Of a DNA stretch of 64,000 nt, positions 25,920 to 36,665 are shown piece by piece. A program made the position numbers and the translations under genes. The number at the start of each line of letters is the position of its first letter. Position 1 is the stretch's first letter. The stretch comes from Acidovorax sp. GTDB taxonomy: Bacteria; Pseudomonadota; Gammaproteobacteria; Burkholderiales; Burkholderiaceae_C. The stretch covers positions 18,808 to 82,807 of the forward strand of contig NZ_JAJTBB010000064.1 in assembly GCF_021287135.1 (NCBI RefSeq). Reading direction: 5' to 3'. The notes beneath the pieces were generated by a model, which made no database searches, was not told where the DNA came from, and saw nothing but the letters and a program-made list of their open reading frames with translations.

Positions 25920-27632
25920 CTTAAATTTCGGCAAGTTGAATTGCGGCGGCACGCCCATGCGGGTGTTGATGATCCACTGCTGCGCAATCGACAGCAGGTT
26001 GTTCGTCAGCCAGTACAGCACCAGGCCGGCCGGGAAGAAGAAGAACATCACGCTGAAGATCAGGGGCATGAACCACATCATCTTGGCCTGCATCGGATCC
26101 GGCGGCGCGGGGTTCAGGGCCGTCTGCAGCAGCGAGCTGGCCGTCATCAAGAGGGGCAGGATGAAGAACGGGTCGGGCGTGGACAGGTCGTGGATCCAGC
26201 CGATCCAGGGCGCATTGCGCATTTCCACGCTGGACAGCAGCACCCAGTACAGCGCAATGAACACGGGGATCTGGATCATGATGGGGAAGCAGCCGCCCAT
26301 CGGGTTGACCTTCTCCTCGCGGTAGATGCGCATCATCTCCTGCTGCATCTGCTGCGGCTTGTCCTTCAGGCGCTCGCGCATTTCCATGATGCGCGGGTTG
26401 ATGGCCTTCATCTTGGCCATGCTGGCGTAGGCCTTGGCGTTGAGCCAGTAGAACGCAATCTTCAGCAGCAGCACCAGCGCCACGATGGACCAGCCCCAGT
26501 TGTTCAGCAGCTTGTGCAGCTGGTCGAGCAGCCAGTACAGCGGCTTGGACAGGATGGTCAGCCAGCCGTAGTCCTTGACCAGTTCCAGCCCGGGGTAGAG
26601 CTTCTCCATCATGGTCTCGACCTGCGGGCCGGCGAACAGGCGCGCGTCCAGCGTCTTGGTGGCGCCGGGTTCGATGCTTCCCAGCGCGGTGAGCATGCCC
26701 ACGGCGTACAGGTTGGTGTCCACCTTGCGGGCAAACGGCTCGCGCGCCGTGCCGTCGGCCAGCAGCCAGGCCGTGGCGAAGTAGTGCTGCACCATAGCCA
26801 CGTAGCCGTTGGGGGACTCCTTGGGGATGTCGACCTTGCCGTTCTCGATGTCCTTGAACTCGATCTTCTGGTACTTCTTGGCTTCGGTGTAGACCGCGGG
26901 GCCGGTGAAGGTGGAGTAGAACGACGACTCGCCGGGCGGCTTGTTGCCGTCACGCACCAGCTGCAGGTACAGCTGCGGCGCCACGGCGGCGGTGCCGGTG
27001 TTGACGATTTCATGCTTCACCGCGATGTCGTAGGCGCCGCGCCGGACCGTCCAGGTCTTCACCAGCTTGAGGCCGTCCATCACCGGGGATTCGAAGCGGA
27101 TGCTGATCTCGTCCTCGCCGTCCTTGAGCTCGCGCGGGCCGGGCACGGCCGTCATGACGGTCTTGTGCGTGGGGAATTTGCCCCCGATCAGGCCCGTCTG
27201 CGCCACGTACACGCGTTGCGCGCTCTCGTCGAGCAGCTGGAATTTGCGCGTCTTGTCCACCATGTCCGCGTGCTGCAGCAGCTCCGCGTGGGTGAGCGAG
27301 CCGCCCTCGCTGTCGAACGTCAGGCGGTACAGGTCGGTCTTGACCTCCACGCGCTCGCGCGCAGCAGGGGCGGCCGGGGTAGCGGGCTGGCCCGGAACGG
27401 CCGAAGCGCCCTGGGCGGCAGCGGCCACCGGCGTGCTGCTGGATGCGGGCACGCTGGCTGCGCCAGCACCCGTGGTCCCGGGCGCGGCGCCCGTTGCGGC
27501 AGGCGCCGTCACCGCGGCCGGAGACGGGAAGAACGTGGCCTTCTTCCCATTGTGCAGCTGCCACTTGTCCCACAGCAAAACCATGGAAAAGCCAAAAATC
27601 ACCCACAGGATGGTGCGGCGAATGTCGTTCAT
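25917..27632 (-). CDS. yidC: Membrane protein insertase YidC
   Basis: 571 residues. An N-terminal anchor (about 5-22) is followed by an Ala/Pro-rich linker, the large periplasmic P1 beta domain and the conserved five-helix insertase core from about 360. Core hallmarks are G-W-S-I-V-A-L-V-L-L-L-K, the cytoplasmic loop M-K-A-I-N-P-R-I-M-E-M-R-E-R and N-P-M-G-G-C-F-P-I-M-I-Q-I-P-V-F. It inserts and folds inner-membrane proteins with or without SecYEG. It overlaps the yidD end by 4 bp. The stop codon lies at the boundary with a dispersed repeat. Confidence 0.97.
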   Translation of the reverse strand: MNDIRRTILWVIFGFSMVLLWDKWQLHNGKKATFFPSPAAVTAPAATGAAPGTTGAGAASVPASSSTPVAAAAQGASAVPGQPATPAAPAARERVEVKTDLYRLTFDSEGGSLTHAELLQHADMVDKTRKFQLLDESAQRVYVAQTGLIGGKFPTHKTVMTAVPGPRELKDGEDEISIRFESPVMDGLKLVKTWTVRRGAYDIAVKHEIVNTGTAAVAPQLYLQLVRDGNKPPGESSFYSTFTGPAVYTEAKKYQKIEFKDIENGKVDIPKESPNGYVAMVQHYFATAWLLADGTAREPFARKVDTNLYAVGMLTALGSIEPGATKTLDARLFAGPQVETMMEKLYPGLELVKDYGWLTILSKPLYWLLDQLHKLLNNWGWSIVALVLLLKIAFYWLNAKAYASMAKMKAINPRIMEMRERLKDKPQQMQQEMMRIYREEKVNPMGGCFPIMIQIPVFIALYWVLLSSVEMRNAPWIGWIHDLSTPDPFFILPLLMTASSLLQTALNPAPPDPMQAKMMWFMPLIFSVMFFFFPAGLVLYWLTNNLLSIAQQWIINTRMGVPPQFNLPKFK

Positions 27633-27928
27633 GAAGACTTCTTCGGTGAGGATGGTTGGGGGGTGGTGGATTCTTCAGAAAGCCGCGAGAAAAGCCGCAG
27701 GCTGCGCGGCAATTGTTGCGGGACCGGGTCGTGGCCCCCGTCACACCAGGGGTGGCAGCGTACCAGCCTGCGCACCGTGAGGTAGCTGCCGGCCGCCGCG
27801 CCATGCTGTTCCAGCGCCTGCAGCGAGTAGGCGGAGCAGGTCGGCTCAAAGCGGCAGGCCGAGCCCAGCCAGGGGCTGAGGAACAGCCGGTACCCTTTGA
27901 CGATGCCGATCAACAGGCGGCGCATCAT
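27629..27928 (-). CDS. yidD: Membrane protein insertion efficiency factor YidD
   Basis: 99 residues with the YidD core: G-Y-R-L-F-L-S-P-W-L-G, C-R-F-E-P-T-C-S-A-Y and R-L-V-R-C-H-P-W-C-D-G-G-H-D-P-V-P. It is overlapped by 4 bp at both ends, with rnpA upstream and yidC downstream, so translation is coupled. It assists YidC-dependent insertion at the inner membrane. Confidence 0.96.
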   Translation of the reverse strand: MMRRLLIGIVKGYRLFLSPWLGSACRFEPTCSAYSLQALEQHGAAAGSYLTVRRLVRCHPWCDGGHDPVPQQLPRSLRLFSRLSEESTTPQPSSPKKSS

Positions 27929-28440
27929 GGCGCGGGCTCCTCGGCAACGCGGGGGCGGGCCGGTGCGATGGCCGCCGTTGGCGCGGGCACGGAGGTGCGC
28001 CGGGCCGCGTGGGCGAAGAGCTGCAGCAGCTCTGCGCGCACCGCCTGCTTGAGCTGATCGGACGTGGCGCTGATGAACTGCTTGCGGTCAAACGCGGTGC
28101 GCAGCCGCACCACGTGGGCGGCCCGCGGAAGCCGCGCTTCGAACGAGGCGCCCACCGTGTAGATCTGGCGCTTGATGGTGTTGCGCGTGACGGCCCGGCG
28201 CGCCCAGCGCTTGGGCACCATGGCGCCCAGCCAGACGTCCGGCACGGCAAACAGGGCCTGCGGCCCTTGCGTTAAAGGCAAGGAGCCGGGCCCTGTGGAG
28301 TCCGTCGCGCCAGCCTGGCTGGCAGTGCCGCCACCGCCGGCGTCCAGCGCCAGGCGGTGCAGCGCAAAATGCGCCGTGCGGGAGACCGTGCCCCCCGCCA
28401 TGGCGGCCTGAAACTGCGGACGGGTTTTCAGCCGTTGCAT
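27925..28440 (-). CDS. rnpA: Ribonuclease P protein component
   Basis: 171 residues from the ATG at 28440 (M-Q-R-L-K-T-R-P-Q-F). The RNA-binding signature R-R-A-V-T-R-N-T-I-K-R-Q-I-Y is intact. It is long for RnpA (about 120 is usual): a Gly/Ser/Thr/Pro-rich insertion of roughly 35 residues lies between H-R-L-A-L and L-G-A-M-V-P-K-R, and the C-terminus is extended and Pro/Ala-rich. It is the protein subunit of RNase P for tRNA 5' processing. Located 63 bp after rpmH; overlaps yidD by 4 bp. Confidence 0.95.
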   Translation of the reverse strand: MQRLKTRPQFQAAMAGGTVSRTAHFALHRLALDAGGGGTASQAGATDSTGPGSLPLTQGPQALFAVPDVWLGAMVPKRWARRAVTRNTIKRQIYTVGASFEARLPRAAHVVRLRTAFDRKQFISATSDQLKQAVRAELLQLFAHAARRTSVPAPTAAIAPARPRVAEEPAP

Positions 28441-28503
28441 GCAGGCGCCCCGTCTGGAACCCGACGGCACAAACCGGGGGGCAGGCTGTGGTCCGAAACG
28501 GCC

Positions 28504-28638
28504 TTAGACGGCCAGGCGCTTGCGGCCCTTGGCGCGGCGTGCGTTGATGACAGCACGGCCGCCGCGGGTCTTCATGCGGACGAGGAAACCGTGGGTGCGC
28601 GCGCGGCGCGTCTTGGAGGGCTGGTAAGTACGTTTCAT
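28504..28638 (-). CDS. rpmH: 50S ribosomal protein L34
   Basis: 44 residues, highly basic, with the standard L34 start M-K-R-T-Y-Q-P-S-K and core [15 protein letters not shown]. First gene of the minus-strand rpmH-rnpA-yidD-yidC-mnmE block and divergent from dnaA, the usual arrangement beside the replication origin. Confidence 0.98.
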   Translation of the reverse strand: MKRTYQPSKTRRARTHGFLVRMKTRGGRAVINARRAKGRKRLAV

Positions 28639-28970
28639 GGTGCTATTCCTTGAGGTTCAGTTCCGGACTGCTGCTCTTGAACCCCTGCCCCGACTGCAAG
28701 TCGGAAAGCAGAAACAACGGCGCGCCGGGTCAAATCACCCTGAACACATTCAGGGAAACCCGCAATTATCGCAGGCTTGTTGCCGACTGGCAATGCCCCT
28801 GGGCGCGTGAAGCCCTTGGACCGCTCTTCCTCCTGGCGCTGCGGGCCCCGGCGCGCCGGCCCTGCGGGCGGCGGGGGCGGCCGGCCGCCGCGTTGTGGAT
28901 AACTCCCTGGACAAGCTACAATCCGCCGCCCAGTCCCGTTCCTCCTATCCACAACAAGAATCACTCCGAA
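28639..28970. other. rpmH-dnaA intergenic region, candidate oriC/dnaA control region
   Basis: 332 bp between divergent rpmH and dnaA. It holds one perfect DnaA box (TGTGGATAA, 28894-28902) and one with a single mismatch (CTATCCACA, 28945-28953). Two small hairpins are also present: CCGACT GCA AGTCGG (28690-28704) and CCCTGAA CACA TTCAGGG (28738-28755). There is no dense DnaA box cluster or strong AT-rich element, so this may be only the dnaA promoter or part of the origin. Confidence 0.5.
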
Positions 28971-30395
28971 ATGACCGAGGAACCCTCCCACGGCTCCCAG
29001 CAATCGCCCGGCGCGGACGCCGGGCAGGGCCTGTGGCAAGCCTGCGTAGAGCAGCTGGCACAAGACCTTCCCGAGCAGCAGTTCAACACCTGGATCAAGC
29101 CCCTGGTCGCCCAGGTGGCCGAGGATTTTTCCAAGGTCACGGTGCTCGTGGCCAACCGCTTCAAGCTCGACTGGATTCGCGCCCAGTACGCCGGCCGCAT
29201 TGCCGCCCTGCTCGAAGGCCTGTATGGCCAGCCCGTGGCACTGGAGTTAGCGCTTGCTCAGCGTGAATCCGTCGCCCGTACTTATGTTCGCCCGGCGGCG
29301 GCCGAGCCCACCAGTGCGCCGGCAGCCGCCGAAGGACCCTCGGGCCATGCCGAGGAGGCGCCGGCTGGCGCCTTCCGCAACCGGCTCAATGCCGCCCTCA
29401 CGTTCGAGACGCTGGTGGAGGGCACGGCCAACCGCATGGCCCGCTCGGCGGCCATGCACGTGGCCGGGTCGCCCGGCCACCTCTACAACCCGCTGTTCAT
29501 CTACGGCGGGGTGGGCCTGGGCAAGACCCACCTGGTGCATGCGGTGGGCAACCGCCTGCTGCAGGACAAGCCGGACGCCAAAGTTCTCTACATCCATGCC
29601 GAGCAGTTCGTGTCGGATGTGGTTAAGGCCTACCAGCGCCGCACCTTCGACGAGTTCAAGGAGCGCTACCACTCGCTGGACCTGCTGCTGATCGACGACG
29701 TGCAGTTCTTTGCCAACAAGGACCGCACGCAGGAGGAATTCTTCAACGCGTTCGAGGCCCTGCTGGCCAAGAAGTCGCACATCGTGATGACCTCGGACAC
29801 GTACCCGAAGGGCCTGGCCAACATCCACGAGCGGCTGGTGTCGCGCTTCGACTCGGGCCTCACCGTGGCCATCGAACCGCCCGAGCTGGAAATGCGCGTG
29901 GCCATTTTGATCAACAAGGCCCGCGTGGAAGGCACGGAGATGCCCGAGGAAGTCGCCTTCTTCGTGGCCAAGAACGTGCGCTCCAACGTGCGCGAGCTGG
30001 AAGGCGCGCTGCGCAAGATCCTGGCGTACTCGCGCTTCAACCAGAAGGAAATCTCCATCCAGCTCGCCCGCGAGGCGCTGCGCGACCTGCTGTCCATCCA
30101 GAACCGGCAGATCAGTGTGGAAAACATTCAGAAGACGGTGGCCGACTACTACAAGATCAAGGTTGCCGACATGTACAGCAAGAAGCGCCCGGCCAGCATT
30201 GCCCGCCCGCGCCAGATTGCGATGTACCTGGCCAAGGAGCTGACGCAAAAGAGCCTTCCGGAGATCGGAGAATTGTTCGGCGGGCGCGACCACACCACCG
30301 TGCTGCATGCCGTGCGCAAGATCGCCGGCGAGCGCCAGCAGCTGACCGAGTTGAACCAGCAGCTGCATGTGCTGGAGCAGACGCTGAAAGGCTGA
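28971..30395 (+). CDS. dnaA: Chromosomal replication initiator DnaA
   Basis: 474 residues from the ATG at 28971 (M-T-E-E-P-S-H-G). Domain I (about 20-95) is followed by a Pro/Ala-rich linker. The AAA+ domain III has Walker A G-G-V-G-L-G-K-T at 179-186 and Walker [10 protein letters not shown]. Domain IV has the DNA-binding signature [13 protein letters not shown]. It opens oriC and recruits helicase. DnaA boxes just upstream allow autoregulation. Confidence 0.98.
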   Translation: MTEEPSHGSQQSPGADAGQGLWQACVEQLAQDLPEQQFNTWIKPLVAQVAEDFSKVTVLVANRFKLDWIRAQYAGRIAALLEGLYGQPVALELALAQRESVARTYVRPAAAEPTSAPAAAEGPSGHAEEAPAGAFRNRLNAALTFETLVEGTANRMARSAAMHVAGSPGHLYNPLFIYGGVGLGKTHLVHAVGNRLLQDKPDAKVLYIHAEQFVSDVVKAYQRRTFDEFKERYHSLDLLLIDDVQFFANKDRTQEEFFNAFEALLAKKSHIVMTSDTYPKGLANIHERLVSRFDSGLTVAIEPPELEMRVAILINKARVEGTEMPEEVAFFVAKNVRSNVRELEGALRKILAYSRFNQKEISIQLAREALRDLLSIQNRQISVENIQKTVADYYKIKVADMYSKKRPASIARPRQIAMYLAKELTQKSLPEIGELFGGRDHTTVLHAVRKIAGERQQLTELNQQLHVLEQTLKG

Positions 30396-30537
30396 AGGCG
30401 CGTGGGAAAAGCACCGAGCGGTCAGCGCCCGTTCAATGGGCAGTTAAACGGGCAAAATGGCGGGTTAGGCAGCGGGGGGATGCACGACCTGCGCAGCTGT
30501 CCAAGCACCGTTCCAAAATCCACAAGAGGTTGAAGAC
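30396..30537 (+). other. dnaA-dnaN intergenic region with a DnaA-box-like site
   Basis: 142 bp. AAATCCACA at 30516-30524 is one mismatch from the DnaA box on the plus strand. An inverted repeat GCCCGTT (30427-30433) / AACGGGC (30447-30453) could end dnaA transcripts. No clear promoter was seen. Confidence 0.4.
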
Positions 30538-31656
30538 ATGATCGTCCTGAAGGCAACACAAGACAAGGTTCTCGCGGTTCTGCAATCCGTGGCGGGCATC
30601 GTGGAACGGCGGCACACGCTGCCCATCCTGGCCAATGTGCTGATCCGCAAGACGGGCAATGCCCTGCAGCTGACGACCAGCGACCTCGAAATCCAGATCC
30701 GCACCACCGCCGAGCTGGGCGGCGACACCGGCGACTTCACCACCACCGTGGGGGCGCGCAAGCTCATCGACATCCTGCGCACCATGCCCGGCGACCAGAC
30801 CGTGAGCCTGGAGTCGCAGCAGTCCAAGCTGATCTTGAAGGGCGGCAAGAGCCGTTTCACCCTGCAGAGCCTGCCGGCCGAGGACTTCCCGCTGGTGCAG
30901 GAGTCCGCCGCCTTCGGCCCCGCGTTCAGCGTGCCGCAAAAGGTGCTCAAGGACCTGCTGGGCCAGGTGAGCTTCGCGATGGCCGTGCAGGACATCCGCT
31001 ACTACCTGAACGGCATCCTGTTCGTGGCCGAGGGCAAGACCCTGAGCCTGGTTGCCACCGACGGCCACCGCCTGGCGTTTGCCAGCAGCCAGCTGGACGT
31101 GGAAGTGCCCAAGCAGGAAGTCATCCTGCCGCGCAAGACGGTGATCGAGCTGCAGCGCTTGCTCAGCGATGCGGGCGGCGAGAACCAGCCCCACATCGAG
31201 ATGCAGTTTGCCAACAACCAGGCCAAGTTCACCTTTGGCGGGATGGAGTTCGTCACCAAGCTGGTGGAAGGCAAGTTCCCCGACTACAACCGCGTGATCC
31301 CCAAGAACCACAAGAACAGCGTCACCCTGGGCCGCGCCCCGCTCCTGGCCAGCCTGCAGCGCACGGCCATCATGACCAGCGACAAGTTCAAGGGCGTGCG
31401 CCTGAACATCGAGCCCGGCACGCTGCGCGTGGCGTCCAACAACGCCGAGCAGGAAGAGGCCGTGGACGAGCTCGACATCGACTACGGTGGCGACACCATC
31501 GAGATCGGCTTCAACGTCACCTACCTCATCGACGCCCTGGCCAACATGGGCCAGGACATGGTGAAGGTGGAACTCTCGGACGGCAACAGCTCCGCGCTGA
31601 TCACCATCCCCGACAACGACAGCTTCAAATATGTCGTGATGCCCATGCGCATTTGA
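30538..31656 (+). CDS. dnaN: DNA polymerase III beta subunit (sliding clamp)
   Basis: 372 residues. Three clamp domains are recognisable, with R-R-H-T-L-P-I-L-A-N-V at 24-34, V-A-T-D-G-H-R-L-A in the second domain and the usual C-terminal V-V-M-P-M-R-I. It forms the dimeric ring that tethers Pol III to DNA. Follows dnaA on the same strand; recF is not present between dnaN and gyrB. Confidence 0.98.
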   Translation: MIVLKATQDKVLAVLQSVAGIVERRHTLPILANVLIRKTGNALQLTTSDLEIQIRTTAELGGDTGDFTTTVGARKLIDILRTMPGDQTVSLESQQSKLILKGGKSRFTLQSLPAEDFPLVQESAAFGPAFSVPQKVLKDLLGQVSFAMAVQDIRYYLNGILFVAEGKTLSLVATDGHRLAFASSQLDVEVPKQEVILPRKTVIELQRLLSDAGGENQPHIEMQFANNQAKFTFGGMEFVTKLVEGKFPDYNRVIPKNHKNSVTLGRAPLLASLQRTAIMTSDKFKGVRLNIEPGTLRVASNNAEQEEAVDELDIDYGGDTIEIGFNVTYLIDALANMGQDMVKVELSDGNSSALITIPDNDSFKYVVMPMRI

Positions 31657-31700
31657 TGGGCGGCGGACGGCGTGCCCCTTGCGCCCGCCGCGCCGCGTGC

Positions 31701-34441
<2,741 letters not shown>

Positions 34442-34453
34442 TGGACATTCATT

Positions 34454-34494
34454 CACCATGAAAATCGAAAGCGGCATTTTCGATTTTCATGGTG
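34454..34494. promoter_or_regulatory. Perfect 17-bp inverted repeat upstream of DUF4143 ATPase gene
   Basis: Arms CACCATGAAAATCGAAA (34454-34470) and its exact complement (34478-34494) enclose a 7-nt loop. It begins 12 bp after the gyrB stop and ends 17 bp before the ATPase start. It has no T-run, so it is a poor terminator. An operator, an element boundary or an RNA processing site are possible. Confidence 0.7.
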
Positions 34495-34511
34495 TTTGAT
34501 AGTATGGCGGC

Positions 34512-35657
34512 ATGTTAATCCAGCGCCGCCAACTCATTGACCAGCTCGCACGACTGCTTGCCTCCTTTCGTGCAGTCGAACTGGTAGGCCCCCGGCAAGT
34601 GGGCAAGACCACGCTGGCGCGGCATTTCATCGACGTGGCCAGCCCCCAGTATTTCGACCTGGAAGACCCTGTCTCACGCCAGCGGCTGGCAGACCCTATG
34701 ACCACGCTGGCAGGCCTGCAAGGCCTGGTGGTGATTGACGAGGTCCAGCACATGCCCGCCTTGCCCGAGACGCTGCGGGTGCTGATGGACCGCCCTGGGC
34801 ACATGCACCAGAACGGCCAGTACCTGCTGCTGGGCAGCGCCTCGCCCCGCGTGATGCACAAGAGCGAATCCCTTTTAGGGCGCGCCGTGACCCTGGAAGT
34901 CAGCGGCTTCGACATTGGCGAAACCGGCACCGATTCCGCCGCCGTGCAGCAGCTCTGGCTGCGAGGGGGGTTTCCTGCCGCGTACCTTGCCGACAATGAC
35001 GCAGTCAGCGCCCAGTGGTGCACCGCCGCCATTCAGCGCCACGTGAGCAGCGATCTGCCGCTGCTGGGCATGAACGCGCCCGCTCCCTTGATGACGCGCT
35101 TCTGGCAGATGCTGGCCCACTACCACGGCCAGACATGGAATGCAGCCGAGCCGGCACGGTCGCTGGGGATCACCGAGCCCACCGTTCGGCGGTACCTGGA
35201 CTACCTGACGCAAACGTTCATGGTTCGCCAGCTCCAGCCGTGGCATGCGAACCTGGCCAAGCGGCAGGTCAAGGCACCCAAGATCTACTTCCGCGACACC
35301 GGCCTGCTGCATACGCTGCTGGGCATCCGCAGCCTGCCGCAACTGCTGGCGCATCCGCTCAGCGGCGCCAGCTGGGAAGGGTTTGCGCTGGAGCAGGTCC
35401 TGCGCATCGCGCAACCCGATGAAGCCTACTTCTGGGCAACGCACCAGGGCGCCGAGCTGGACCTTCTGCTGTTCAAGGACGGCCGGCGGGTCGGCGTGGA
35501 ATTCAAGCGCAGCGATGCACCCAAGCTCACCCCCAGCATGCGCATTGCGATGGAGGACCTGAAGCTGGACGCGCTGTATGTGGTGTACCCTGGCTCACAT
35601 CGGTATGCCTTGGCACCCCAAGTGGAGGCGGTGCCCTTGACGGCACTGCTGGCATAG
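34512..35657 (+). CDS. AAA family ATPase with DUF4143 domain (COG1373)
   Basis: 381 residues. Walker A G-P-R-Q-V-G-K-T is at 26-33 and the Walker B-like V-V-I-D-E-V-Q-H-M follows. A wing-like middle segment, S-L-G-I-T-E-P-T-V-R-R-Y-L-D-Y-L, is followed by a C-terminal DUF4143 nuclease-like part with E-L-D-L-L-L-F and V-G-V-E-F-K-R. The function of the family is unknown; it is widespread, patchy in distribution and often mobile or multi-copy. Its location right after gyrB, behind a long palindrome, suggests it arrived independently of the core block. It lies 8 bp before the YkgJ-type gene. Confidence 0.9.
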   Translation: MLIQRRQLIDQLARLLASFRAVELVGPRQVGKTTLARHFIDVASPQYFDLEDPVSRQRLADPMTTLAGLQGLVVIDEVQHMPALPETLRVLMDRPGHMHQNGQYLLLGSASPRVMHKSESLLGRAVTLEVSGFDIGETGTDSAAVQQLWLRGGFPAAYLADNDAVSAQWCTAAIQRHVSSDLPLLGMNAPAPLMTRFWQMLAHYHGQTWNAAEPARSLGITEPTVRRYLDYLTQTFMVRQLQPWHANLAKRQVKAPKIYFRDTGLLHTLLGIRSLPQLLAHPLSGASWEGFALEQVLRIAQPDEAYFWATHQGAELDLLLFKDGRRVGVEFKRSDAPKLTPSMRIAMEDLKLDALYVVYPGSHRYALAPQVEAVPLTALLA

Positions 35658-35665
35658 CAAATCAA

Positions 35666-36067
35666 ATGCGCTCCCCCATCGCCATCGTCGACGTCGATCG
35701 GCTCGACACCTGGACCCGTTACCGCGCCGGCCTGTGCAATACCTGCGCCGCCAACTGCTGCACCATGCCGCTGGAGGTGCAGGTGTCTGACCTGGTGCGG
35801 CTGGGGCTGGTGGATGCCTTCGAGGCCGAGCATGAAGAACCGCGCCACATTGCCAAGCGGCTGCAGAAGGCGCGGCTGATCGATCACTTCAACCACAAGA
35901 ACGTGGTGTTCACCATGGCGCGGCGCGCCGATGGGGACTGCCACTTTCTGGACCCGAAGACGCGGCTGTGCACGGTGTACGACCAGCGGCCCGAGACGTG
36001 CCGGCTGCACCCGCAGAAGAAGAGTCCCAAGCCAGGGTACTGCGCCTACGGGGCGCGCGGTCGCTGA
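35666..36067 (+). CDS. YkgJ family cysteine cluster protein
   Basis: 133 residues. An eight-cysteine pattern is typical of the YkgJ/zinc-or-iron-chelating family: C-N-T-C-A-A-N-C-C near 24-32, D-C-H-F and L-C-T-V-Y in the middle, then R-P-E-T-C-R and G-Y-C-A-Y at the end. It probably binds a metal or Fe-S cluster; its biochemical role is not established. Only 8 bp separate it from the ATPase gene, so they may share a transcript, but this looks accidental. Confidence 0.9.
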   Translation: MRSPIAIVDVDRLDTWTRYRAGLCNTCAANCCTMPLEVQVSDLVRLGLVDAFEAEHEEPRHIAKRLQKARLIDHFNHKNVVFTMARRADGDCHFLDPKTRLCTVYDQRPETCRLHPQKKSPKPGYCAYGARGR

Positions 36068-36185
36068 GCGGTGGAGCCCAGAGGATGGCGGACAGCGGTT
36101 TGCGCCGCTGTCCCACACGCTGGCCGGGCGCTGCGTGGTGTGATGCGGGGCCGTTTCATCCCTTCACACCACCCAAGGAGCCACC

Positions 36186-36623
36186 ATGTCCGAAAAGAAA
36201 GCCAGCGTTCACTGGGAAGGCGCCGGCAAGGCCGGCCAGGGCCAGGTCAGCACCGAGACCAGCGCGCTGGACAAGTACCCGTATGGCTTTGCCAGCCGCT
36301 TTGGCGAGGACCGCAAGGGCACCAACCCGGAAGAAATCCTGGGCGCAGCGCATGCCGCTTGCTTCACCATGGCGTTTTCGTTTGCGGCGGACAAACAGGG
36401 CTTCAAGACCGAGAGCGTGGACACCACAGCCAGCGTGCGGCTGTCCAAAGACGGCGATGGTTTTGTCATCGACCGCATTGCGCTCACCCTGCAGGCCAAG
36501 GTGCCGGGGCTGGATGAGGATGCGTTCCAGAAGCTGGCTGCCGATGCTAAGGCCAACTGCCCGCTGTCAAAGGCACTGGCCGCGGTGCCCGAGATCATGC
36601 TGACGGCCACGCTGGTGAACTAG
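36186..36623 (+). CDS. osmC: OsmC family peroxiredoxin
   Basis: 145 residues. The two redox cysteines are Cys59 in A-H-A-A-C-F-T-M-A-F-S and Cys125 in A-K-A-N-C-P-L-S-K. N-P-E-E-I-L-G-A-A-H-A is the OsmC hallmark. It reduces organic hydroperoxides using thiols, in the cytoplasm. A good ribosome site (AAGGAG) precedes the ATG at 36186. A second, more diverged OsmC-like gene lies at 46450-46929. Confidence 0.95.
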   Translation: MSEKKASVHWEGAGKAGQGQVSTETSALDKYPYGFASRFGEDRKGTNPEEILGAAHAACFTMAFSFAADKQGFKTESVDTTASVRLSKDGDGFVIDRIALTLQAKVPGLDEDAFQKLAADAKANCPLSKALAAVPEIMLTATLVN

Positions 36624-36665
36624 CGCGCGTCGGCCCAGCCGCCCCAGTTCCCGCTCGTTTTGCGC

